From contig UQIT01000006.1 in the NCBI GenBank assembly GCA_900541175.1, positions 1-64,000 on the forward strand: a stretch of DNA of 64,000 bases, read 5' to 3'. A program made the position numbers and the translations under genes. The notes under the pieces were generated by a model, which saw only the letters and a program-made list of their open reading frames with translations, ran no database searches and was not told the origin of the DNA. Below are positions 57,768-64,000 of the stretch, piece by piece; the first letter of the stretch is position 1; each line of letters opens with the position of its first letter. Source of the stretch: an uncultured Collinsella sp. (GTDB lineage Bacteria > Actinomycetota > Coriobacteriia > Coriobacteriales > Coriobacteriaceae).

Positions 57768-58532
57768 GTGATTAAAGCGGAGCGACAGGATAAGGTTCGG
57801 CAGTTACTCGAGGAACAGGGCACGGTCTCGGTCAAGGAGATTTCGGATGCGCTAGGTGTCTCGGATATGACGATCCGCCGCGATCTTGAGGAGCTTGCGA
57901 GCCTGGGCGAGATCGAGCGCGTGCACGGCGGAGCCCGCAGTGCGCAGGGCCGTCCGCATGCTATGTTGCGCCACGAGTACTCGCACAGCGAAAAGCGCAC
58001 CAAGCATGCCGAGGAAAAGCTGCAGATCGCGCGCCGTGCCGTTGAGCTCATCGAGGAGGGCTCGACCATCTTTTTGGGTACAGGCACCACGGTTGAGCAG
58101 ATGGCCTCGATGCTGTCGGCGTTTCGCCTACGCATTGTGACCAATTCGCTTTCGGTGTTTAACCTGCTCGAGGCGCGCGAAGACTGCGACCTGTGCCTGG
58201 TAGGCGGCATGTATCGCCGCCGCACCGCAGCTTTTGTGGGGCCAACGGCCGAGGATACCCTGCGTGCGCTGGGCATCGATGCGGCGTTTATCGGCGCCAA
58301 CGGCATTCTGGATGGCGACGTGTCTACGTCCAATATGGATGAGGGTCGTATCCAGCAGCTCGCCTTTAGCAAGGCTGACTCACGCTATCTTATCGCCGAC
58401 TCCAGCAAGATCGGCAAGCGCGACTTCTACACCTTCTGCCGCCTGGACAATTTGGACGCCGTGGTGTGCGAGCCGGGTATTACCGCCGAGGATCGTGCCG
58501 CCATCGAGGAACACACGCAGGTCATCTGCTAG
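57768..58532 (+). CDS. DeoR-family transcriptional regulator
   Basis: A 254-residue sugar-metabolism repressor. The N-terminal DeoR HTH reads VSVKEISDALGVSDMTIRRDLEEL, followed by the family GxIxRVHGGA (GEIERVHGGARS). The C-terminal sugar-phosphate-binding domain (DeoRC) has IFLGTGTTVEQMAS, VTNSLSVF, LVGGMYRRRTAAFVGP and FIGANGILDGDVSTSN. It resembles LacR and related repressors. The start is probably GTG 57768 after GAGGA; GTG 57741 lacks a ribosome site. Its C-terminal half is duplicated at 62732-63127. Confidence 0.9.
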   Translation: MIKAERQDKVRQLLEEQGTVSVKEISDALGVSDMTIRRDLEELASLGEIERVHGGARSAQGRPHAMLRHEYSHSEKRTKHAEEKLQIARRAVELIEEGSTIFLGTGTTVEQMASMLSAFRLRIVTNSLSVFNLLEAREDCDLCLVGGMYRRRTAAFVGPTAEDTLRALGIDAAFIGANGILDGDVSTSNMDEGRIQQLAFSKADSRYLIADSSKIGKRDFYTFCRLDNLDAVVCEPGITAEDRAAIEEHTQVIC

Positions 58533-58653
58533 CTAACGCTATGGGATTGCCAACAGGCGATGCGGGAGGACTTTTACCTCCTGTCATTGTGGGGAATCAA
58601 CGCGTGAGCGCTACGCGATATGACGCGTAAATGAGGACTCCACTATCAAATTG

Positions 58654-58790
58654 TCTCAACCTGTGACATCTAGGCGGCCAAAAGCGAGCCAGATGTTACA
58701 GGTTGAGATTTTTGGCTCGGCCTATTCCGTTTGTCTCGATCTGTAACAGTTAGGACTTAAAAACTCGGCTACGTGTTACAGATCGAGACA
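58654..58790. repeat. Two adjacent long hairpins with tctc-RAYCTGTRAC arms
   Basis: Unit A: 58654-58671 pairs with 58691-58708 (18 bp, one wobble). Unit B: 58732-58747 pairs with 58775-58790 (16 bp, perfect). Both left arms share the pattern tctc-(g/a)a(t/c)ctgt(g/a)ac. A third left arm with nearly identical loop start begins at 63958 at the window end. The pair lies just beyond the 3' end of the GntR gene at 58805. Confidence 0.75.
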
Positions 58791-58804
58791 AAAGAAAAAG
58801 AACA

Positions 58805-59524
58805 TTAGGACTTGAAAATAAAGTTTTGATAAGGGATCTGCCCAGTTAAGACGGTGCGGCAAGTAATTGCAATTAATTTGCCTCCGGAGTCGTAAGCATA
58901 ACGAGTTAGTTCGATGACCGGAAGTTTTGCAACACCATAATTGCTGGCTTCGGAATCGCTAAGCTGACGTGCTCTATAGCTTTCTCGAGCAGATTGGATA
59001 GACTTGGACAACTCGTCCATGATCTTGCTAAATGCCTGAAAATCTAACTGATTATTCGGAACGTGCGACTTTGAAATGAAGAACGTATCAGCGCCTATGA
59101 AGCTGCCTTCAAGTTCGTAGGTCAATTCAAGACGCTGAATCTCATCGCGACTTTGGCATCCAAATTGTTGGAGCATCATTACGGAAATTGGACGACCTGA
59201 TGTGCGGCCGCCGAAATGTTTGGTGATGGTATCCGGATCAACACCATCGCAATGGCTTGCAAAGTCAAAGTCTAAAAGTGAATTGAGCTCGCTAACGCGG
59301 TTCGGTGCAACAAACGATCCCTTACCTTGGATTCGATAGATACTTCCACGACGCTCCAGCTCACTCATGGCAAGTCGGACGGTTGTTCTGCTTACGGCGT
59401 ATTCGTCGCAAAGTTCCATTTCTGTTGGAAGCTTATCGTCTGCTTGATATACATCGACGATCTGCTTGAGCAGCGCGTCGGTGAGCTGTAAATAGAGTGG
59501 CCGTTTTTCGTGTGTATCGAGCAT
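58805..59524 (-). CDS. GntR-family regulator with UTRA-like domain
   Basis: A 239-residue regulator with a GntR winged helix (LYLQLTDALLKQIVDVY, VSRTTVRLAMSELERRGSIY, GKGSFV) and an effector domain ending LTGQIPYQNFIFK. The codon use and GC are clearly lower than in the operons to the left, as in the next two genes, suggesting that the three arrived together. The ATG at 59524 has GAGG five bases upstream; ATG 59542 is an alternative. It is transcribed in the same direction as the DUF7916 gene, 72 bases downstream of it, and probably controls the divergent lactose-type PTS gene. Confidence 0.85.
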   Translation of the reverse strand: MLDTHEKRPLYLQLTDALLKQIVDVYQADDKLPTEMELCDEYAVSRTTVRLAMSELERRGSIYRIQGKGSFVAPNRVSELNSLLDFDFASHCDGVDPDTITKHFGGRTSGRPISVMMLQQFGCQSRDEIQRLELTYELEGSFIGADTFFISKSHVPNNQLDFQAFSKIMDELSKSIQSARESYRARQLSDSEASNYGVAKLPVIELTRYAYDSGGKLIAITCRTVLTGQIPYQNFIFKS

Positions 59525-59596
59525 TGGAGCCTCAGTTTGCATGTTGGTGGTATCTGATGATTGCCGTGGTCGGGATATAGCTTGAGCGCAACAACC

Positions 59597-60517
59597 TTAA
59601 CGTATCACAGAACGGCTCAGCATGACGATCTGATGCCTGTAGCCACGAAGGGCTTGTCCAAGCGTGAAGATATTCTGGGGCAGACAAATACCGTTCATGG
59701 AGTCCCCGATATGTTGGAGGTCAGCGCCAGCGGCTTTTGCTGCAAGGCCTATTTTCTTAATGGTCTCGCTGTCGCAGGAGTCTTGACTGGTCCCGTTCGC
59801 CGCCATGACGAGAACCTTTTCTTCAATTGACTTGCCTACGTTGTGGGATCGTACAAAGTCTACGATGGCGCGCAGGTCTGCTTCTTGGAAGCAAGGGACA
59901 GTGTAGGGGGCTGGCACGAGAAGGATATCGACGCCGAGATCAACAAACTTGCGCGCTATTTCGAGTGTCATGACAGGTTCCGCAACGCCCGCTCCATGCA
60001 TTTTTCCGGCTATGACCAGGCCATTGAAATGCTCTTTGGAGAGTTTAATCGAATGGGCGATTGCATCGTTGGAGACGCCAGTTCCAGGGTTGCCCGTCAG
60101 GCAGATAAAATCAAATCCGAGTTCGTTAGCCTTTTCTAAGGTCTTGGGAGAGACGCGACGACCCATGGGGATTTCCGTACGGGATTCAGACATCTCTGCC
60201 TCGTTATCAACTGGCTCCAGATTGACGCCAATGGGCCTTCCACATGCTCGCTTCACCCAAGTGACCGGGTTTTCATTGAGATCATCTGGAATACCGGCAA
60301 TAACTGGATCGAACACATCGAGCGCGTTAAACAGAAGCAGGTCGGCACCTGCGGCACGTTCGATTTCGGCATTAGTAACGCCGCCGAGAAATTGGGAAGA
60401 GGGTACGTTTTCCGCCATGATGGTACGTCCCTCGGAAGCCAGAATTGCCTGCTTTAGATCCATGGGTGACGTGGCGGCAAAATCAGATGCGGACATGTTC
60501 AGCAATCGTTTGTGCAT
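59597..60517 (-). CDS. DUF7916-like protein next to a PTS gene, function unknown
   Basis: A 306-residue soluble protein, probably a TIM-barrel: successive strand-like segments GRTIMAENVP, ADLLLFNALDVFDPVIAG, GFDFICLTGNPGTGVSND, FNGLVIAGKMHGAGV, VDILLVPAPYT and VLVMAANGTSQDSCD. I believe this is the family recorded as DUF7916, often beside PTS genes, but the name is from memory. The ATG at 60517 follows AAAGGAAG. It is divergent from the lactose-type PTS IIBC and shares an AT-rich regulatory region with it. A role as sugar-phosphate aldolase or hydrolase is possible but unsupported. Confidence 0.75.
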   Translation of the reverse strand: MHKRLLNMSASDFAATSPMDLKQAILASEGRTIMAENVPSSQFLGGVTNAEIERAAGADLLLFNALDVFDPVIAGIPDDLNENPVTWVKRACGRPIGVNLEPVDNEAEMSESRTEIPMGRRVSPKTLEKANELGFDFICLTGNPGTGVSNDAIAHSIKLSKEHFNGLVIAGKMHGAGVAEPVMTLEIARKFVDLGVDILLVPAPYTVPCFQEADLRAIVDFVRSHNVGKSIEEKVLVMAANGTSQDSCDSETIKKIGLAAKAAGADLQHIGDSMNGICLPQNIFTLGQALRGYRHQIVMLSRSVIR

Positions 60518-60874
60518 TGTTACTTCCTTTGACTAGAACGACAGGCTTGTGACATTGTCTCTAATATTGTTACAACAATATATTTAATATGTTATATCCA
60601 ATCGGTAAACGGTAACAAACTTATTGTAATGCTCCGAAAAAATAGCCTTTAGCTGGACAAATCTATAATTACGCAACTACCGTTCACCGAATATAGATTT
60701 GAATTCTTGACATATCGACAAAGCGGAAAAAGAATTGGTTATGACAAATCGCGCAAATGATATTACATTTCGCACGAGAACGTATTCACTTACGATAAGC
60801 GGATACAAACTGGGACGACGACGGTTGAGTCCGGATAAATCGTTGTGTGCCCGGCAATCATGAAAGGATGCGTT
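60518..60874. other. Divergent AT-rich control region of DUF7916 / PTS IIBC
   Basis: 357 bases without a gene. It contains the inverted motif attgttacaacaat (60567-60580), cggtaaacggt at 60603-60613 and accgttcaccg at 60679-60689. The last two are the motif also found upstream of the amino-sugar PTS. Promoter-like AT-rich blocks occur near 60590 (tatttaatatgttatat). Confidence 0.55.
60603..60689. promoter_or_regulatory. Two inverted CGGTRAACGGT sites
   Basis: cggtaaacggt (60603-60613) and the reverse complement of cggtgaacggt (60679-60689) lie 65 bases apart. The same 11-mer pair occurs at 44266-44295. Placement in two PTS control regions suggests one shared regulator. Confidence 0.5.
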
Positions 60875-62569
60875 ATGGACGCTATCGTCAAATTCCTTGA
60901 AAAACACCAGGCTCTCTTCGACAAAATCTCAAAGAACATTTATCTGGTGGCGATTAAGGATGGCTTTCTCTCGAATATGCCAATTGTGCTGTTCTCGAGC
61001 CTGTTCCTTCTTCTTTCGACGCTCCCTGCCTATGTAGGCATCACGCTTCCGTCTGAGGTGCTGGATTTCTTTAATAAAATCTATGCATATACCATGGGGC
61101 TTCTTGGCATTATGGTGGCCGGTACCACGGCGAGCTCACTTGCCATGTCGATGAACCGCCGCATGCCTTCGGGCAAATCTCTCAACCCCACCTCGTGCAT
61201 GGTTTGTGCTATGTGCGGCATGTTCTTGCTATCGGTGACGAACGATGTTGTCTCGATTGGCGGAGCAGATACATCTGTTTTTGAAACCGGCTATATGGGA
61301 ACCAAGGGTTTTCTCGCTGCGTTCGTATCCGCGTTCTTGACCGTTAATATCTATAAGGTGTGCATTAGCCATAATGTGACGATCAAGCTCCCCAAAGAGG
61401 TCCCTGGCGCTATTGCACAGAGTTTTCGCGATATCTTTGCGTTTGGGTTTTCAATCCTTGCGTGCGCCGTTATCGATCTCGCGAGCCGTACGCTGCTTGC
61501 TGTGCCGTTCGCCAATTTGGTGTCTGCTCTAATTTCGCCGCTGTTCTCCGCGGTTGACACCTATCCTGGCATGGCGCTTATCGAAGGCGCGGTCGCACTT
61601 TTCCAATTTATGGGTATTCACGGTGCTTCGGTTGTCATGAGCCCGATCAATGCTGCGCTCTACGGCAATACCGTTACCAATCTTGAGGTTTTCCAAGCAG
61701 GTGGACACCCGTCAATTGCTCTCACGCAGGACTTTACAAGCTTCATCGGCGGTCTGGGCGGTTCTGGCTGCACGTTCATCGTTCCTATTATCCTGATCAT
61801 GTTTATGCGTTCCAAGCAGCTTAAAGCCATGGGCAAGGCATCGATTATCCCGGTGATTTTTGGAGTTAACGAGCCCGTTCTCTTCGGTATGCCGATCGTT
61901 CTCAATCCCTATATGTTCGTGCCCTTCCTAGCGGCTCCTATGGTCAACGCCATAATCGGTAAGTTTTTCATTGACGTAATTGGAATGAACGCCCCCATGT
62001 ATACCATGCCGTGGGCGCTTCCCGGCCCAATCGGTGCATTTCTCACCACAGGTCTTGATCTACGTTCTCTTGTATTGATGGCAGTGCTGTTGGTCGTTGA
62101 CTTTGTGATTTACTATCCGTTCTGCAAGGCGTATGACCATCAGCTTTGTTTGGAGGAGTCCGCAAAGGAAGCTGCAGGAACCTCGGATGCAGATGCTATT
62201 GCCGCACAGGAAAATGTCGCAAAAGCTCTCGAGGCGGTAAAGGACAAGGCGGAGCAGATCCGCGTGCTTGTGCCTTGCCAGGGTGCCGGCACTTCGACTC
62301 TCTTGGCAAATGCTCTTCGCGAAGGTGCCGCTGCTAAGGGTATCGATCTGGTTTCTCAGTCCGGTGCGTACGGAAGCCACTATGAGACGATGGATCAGTA
62401 CAACGTGATTGTTCTGGCGCCCCAGGCACGCATGTACTATGACGCCATGAAGGCCGATACCGATCGCCTTGGAATTAAACTGCTCACCACAAGGGGCAAG
62501 GAGTATATCGACCTTACCAACGATCCCGAAGGTGCAATTGACTGGATCGTTCAGGAGCTGGCTAAATAG
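60875..62569 (+). CDS. PTS system IIBC, lactose family (LacE-like)
   Basis: A 564-residue fused transporter. IIC occupies residues 1-430 with about ten helices and the motifs GIHGASVVMSPINAALYG and IFGVNEPVLFGMPIVLNPY. A linker leads to IIB (about 465-564), with the phospho-Cys in RVLVPCQGAGTSTLLANALR and the LacE-like AYGSHYETMDQYNVIVLAPQ. Arrangement and motifs fit lactose/galactoside import as the 6-phosphate. No IIA or phospho-beta-galactosidase is adjacent, so it must borrow a IIA, for example that at 16073. ATG 60875 follows GAAAGGA. Lower GC than the chromosome average here. Confidence 0.9.
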   Translation: MDAIVKFLEKHQALFDKISKNIYLVAIKDGFLSNMPIVLFSSLFLLLSTLPAYVGITLPSEVLDFFNKIYAYTMGLLGIMVAGTTASSLAMSMNRRMPSGKSLNPTSCMVCAMCGMFLLSVTNDVVSIGGADTSVFETGYMGTKGFLAAFVSAFLTVNIYKVCISHNVTIKLPKEVPGAIAQSFRDIFAFGFSILACAVIDLASRTLLAVPFANLVSALISPLFSAVDTYPGMALIEGAVALFQFMGIHGASVVMSPINAALYGNTVTNLEVFQAGGHPSIALTQDFTSFIGGLGGSGCTFIVPIILIMFMRSKQLKAMGKASIIPVIFGVNEPVLFGMPIVLNPYMFVPFLAAPMVNAIIGKFFIDVIGMNAPMYTMPWALPGPIGAFLTTGLDLRSLVLMAVLLVVDFVIYYPFCKAYDHQLCLEESAKEAAGTSDADAIAAQENVAKALEAVKDKAEQIRVLVPCQGAGTSTLLANALREGAAAKGIDLVSQSGAYGSHYETMDQYNVIVLAPQARMYYDAMKADTDRLGIKLLTTRGKEYIDLTNDPEGAIDWIVQELAK

Positions 62570-62604
62570 TGGATGCACTCCGTCGTTGATTCGTCGGTGT
62601 ATAG

Positions 62605-62643
62605 TACGGCCCCGCAGCTTATTGAGCTGCGGGGCCGTATTTC
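62605..62643 (+). terminator. Terminator after PTS IIBC
   Basis: tacggccccgcagct and agctgcggggccgta are exact complements (15 bp) around TATTG, followed by TTTC. Confidence 0.9.
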
Positions 62644-62731
62644 GTTGAGTATCTAATTGAGACAATGAGCGCAACCGTCGTGAGATCGCATTGGCGCTCT
62701 CCGAGTCACCGACAAGCTGCTTTCCATCTAT

Positions 62732-63127
62732 GTGACCAATTCGCTTTCGGTCTTTAGCCTGCTCGAGGCGCGCGAGGATTGCGAGCTGTGCCTGGTGGGC
62801 GGCATGTACCGCCGCCGCACTGCCGCCTTTGTGGGCCCCACGGCCGAGGATACCTTGCGCGCACTAGGGATTGACACGGCGTTTATCGGTGCCAACGGCA
62901 TTCTGGATGGCGACGTGTCTACGTCCAATATGGATGAGGGTCGTATCCAGCAGCTCGCCTTTAGCAAGGCTGACTCACGCTATCTTATCGCCGACTCCAG
63001 CAAGATCGGCAAGCGCGACTTCTACACCTTCTGCCGCCTGGACAATTTGGACGCCGTGGTGTGCGAGCCGGGTATCTCGGTCGAGGACCGCGCCGCCATC
63101 GAGGAGCATACGCAGGTCATTTGTTAA
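62732..63127 (+). pseudogene. Truncated DeoR-family regulator (C-terminal half)
   Basis: 131 codons equal to the effector-binding half of the regulator at 57768, from VTNSLSVF to the final EEHTQVIC; the HTH half is missing. The first 159 bases differ at about 21 positions, the last 52 at about 11, but the middle 185 bases (62891-63075) are identical to 58296-58480. Similarity starts abruptly at 62732, with unrelated sequence before it. No ribosome site is seen. It follows the lactose-type PTS gene, where a LacR-type repressor would be expected. Confidence 0.85.
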
Positions 63128-63215
63128 CTAGCGCTGCAGGCGATGCTTCTGCCCTCTGCCGGCGCGGGGGTTATTGCATCAATATGGCGTGCAGAATGAC
63201 ACATAAAAGTTAAAA

Positions 63216-63299
63216 CGTCATTTACGCGTCAAAAAATATGAGACGTAAAAATTTGCGCGTCATTTTACGCGTCAATGTGACGTGAAATGACGCGCAAAT
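63216..63299. repeat. Cluster of TGACGCG(T/C)AAAT motifs forming nested palindromes
   Basis: 63251-63265 and 63285-63299 are exact 15-bp complements (atttgcgcgtcattt and reverse) around a loop with tacgcgtcaatgtgacg. A further gtcatttacgcgtc lies at 63217-63230. The related atgacgcgtaaatg occurs at 58619-58632, about the same distance behind the intact deoR gene. Confidence 0.65.
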
Positions 63300-63328
63300 G
63301 CGCTCGGGCCAAGTATTCAGCTTGTGGG

Positions 63329-63634
63329 CTAGACCAGGCGGGCGTAGTCCTGTGACTGATGAAAGATGTGGGCGATATAGATTGTTTCGTGCTCAAACTT
63401 GTATAGACACACGTAGTTGTTGACGGGAAACGATCGGTAATTACGTGCCGCCAGCTCTTGCATGTGCGAGAGGGGACGTAAAAGCGGCTGCTCGCGAAGC
63501 AGGTCAAGCTGATATTCAAACTCAGCGACAAAATTGCCTGCTGCACGCGGATTCTTGAGGATTTGAGCAAGGTATCCGACAATACTCTCGTACTCATATC
63601 GCGCGCTTTTGAGGATTACGACGTTATAGGTCAT
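63329..63634 (-). CDS. RelE/ParE-family toxin
   Basis: A 101-residue toxin of the RelE/ParE superfamily. The fold is recognisable from VVILKSARYEYESIVGYLAQ, the helical middle (AGNFVAEFEYQLDLLREQPL), and the C-terminal strands YRSFPVNNYVCLYKFEHETIYIAHIFHQSQDY with the typical Arg and Tyr. RelE-type members cut ribosome-bound mRNA, ParE-type members poison gyrase; I cannot decide which. Its start overlaps the antitoxin end by 11 bases, so translation is coupled. Confidence 0.9.
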   Translation of the reverse strand: MTYNVVILKSARYEYESIVGYLAQILKNPRAAGNFVAEFEYQLDLLREQPLLRPLSHMQELAARNYRSFPVNNYVCLYKFEHETIYIAHIFHQSQDYARLV

Positions 63635-63890
63635 ATTTGTCTCGTATCGAAGCCGCGAAGGATTCGTAGTCGCTGTAGTCGCCTTGCGATATTTCGTCTT
63701 CTGCCAACATCATACGAGACAGCAGTTTTGCCTTGGCGATTTCTTCTTGCATGAGGCGATACTGGTCGCTGCTGATGCAGTGCATGGCCTCGTAGCCGTT
63801 CTTAGTTACGGTGACGTCGCGCTCAGACTCAACAAGCTTGGTGAATGCAGCAGTGTCCTTCATATCTCGGACGGGCACACAAGCTGACAT
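63624..63890 (-). CDS. Phd/YefM-family antitoxin
   Basis: An 88-residue antitoxin. The N-terminal DNA-binding Phd fold is CVPVRDMKDTAAFTKLVESE, then VTVTKNGYEAMHCISSDQYRL. The C-terminal acidic half (EISQGDYSDYESFAASIRDKY) should wrap the toxin. The ATG at 63890 follows AAAGGAGGTACCC; the longer frame to 63926 has no ribosome site. It is the promoter-proximal gene of the pair, and the complex probably autoregulates. Confidence 0.9.
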   Translation of the reverse strand: MSACVPVRDMKDTAAFTKLVESERDVTVTKNGYEAMHCISSDQYRLMQEEIAKAKLLSRMMLAEDEISQGDYSDYESFAASIRDKYDL

Positions 63891-63957
63891 GGGTACCTCC
63901 TTTGCGTTGGGACACAATTGTACCACGGTATATTAAAACGTCTGAGTCGTCGAATTA

Positions 63958-64000
63958 TCTCGATCTGTAACAGTTGGGAGTAGAAAACCGGGTTAGATGT
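63958..64000. repeat. Third copy of the TCTCGATCTGTAAC element, cut by window end
   Basis: tctcgatctgtaacagtt repeats the left arm and first loop bases of unit B at 58734. The loop continues gggagtagaaaaccgg, similar to taggacttaaaaactcgg in unit B. The right arm is beyond the window. Confidence 0.65.

Noticed and set aside
58654..58790. CRISPR array
   Set aside because: The elements are two inverted hairpins, not direct repeats with regular spacers, and no cas gene is present.

Overview
The window looks like chromosome from a gut Coriobacteriia bacterium, most probably Collinsella. The reasons are a high-GC, G/C-ending codon style, many phosphotransferase (PTS) sugar systems, HypA/HypB nickel-hydrogenase maturation genes, a Tat operon, an archaeal-like topoisomerase I, and intergenic spaces filled with small hairpin repeats. 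The genus is inferred from memory of protein families; no database search was possible.

Layout. 59-10424: GNAT acetyltransferase, purH, a hypothetical protein, a response regulator/BceS-like kinase pair, a universal stress protein, uppP and a PcrA/UvrD helicase. 10706-18692: mannose-6-phosphate isomerase and a GntR regulator, divergent from a cellobiose/beta-glucoside operon (GH1 phospho-beta-glucosidase, IIC, IIB, IIA), then ROK glucokinase and Mn-dependent pyrophosphatase. 18960-27777: nhaA, an aminotransferase, a STAS protein, tatA/B-tatC-hypA-hypB and topA. 27919-34689: a zinc-ribbon membrane protein, tmk-holB-ricT, comF and a nuclease-like unknown. 35440-44013: a substrate-binding lipoprotein, hpf, degV, an operon with a His/Cys-tailed dehydrogenase, two unknowns and an isocitrate-dehydrogenase-family enzyme, a SurA-like membrane protein and an XRE/DUF2975 pair. 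44719-54784: an amino-sugar locus, most likely N-acetylgalactosamine (mannose-family PTS IIA-YajC-IIB-IIC-IID, GntR, AgaS-like SIS protein, deacetylase, flavodoxin, epimerase, tagatose-6-phosphate-kinase-like, YhcH/YiaL). 54918-64000: a mosaic accessory end with a frameshifted gene, tRNA-Thr, a PTS IIB paralogue lacking its phospho-histidine, galM, a DeoR regulator and its truncated copy, a GntR/DUF7916/lactose-type PTS group and a YefM/RelE-type toxin-antitoxin.

In the sugar loci, PTS uptake yields phosphorylated sugars that are cleaved, deacetylated, isomerised or phosphorylated by neighbouring enzymes. GntR/DeoR regulators sit alongside, and operator-like palindromes precede the operons. 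Shared CGGTRAACGGT sites precede both the amino-sugar PTS and the lactose-type PTS.

The most unusual signals are (1) a dispersed family of short hairpins with a conserved GGGAC-type loop and different but self-complementary stems, often in inverted pairs, plus several very long intergenic palindromes; (2) an orphan PTS IIB with His replaced by Tyr; (3) a 185-nt block of perfect identity inside two otherwise diverged DeoR copies, suggesting gene conversion; (4) a gene broken at a CT dinucleotide run that one-unit slippage would repair; and (5) a leftover second nagA C-terminus inside the amino-sugar operon.
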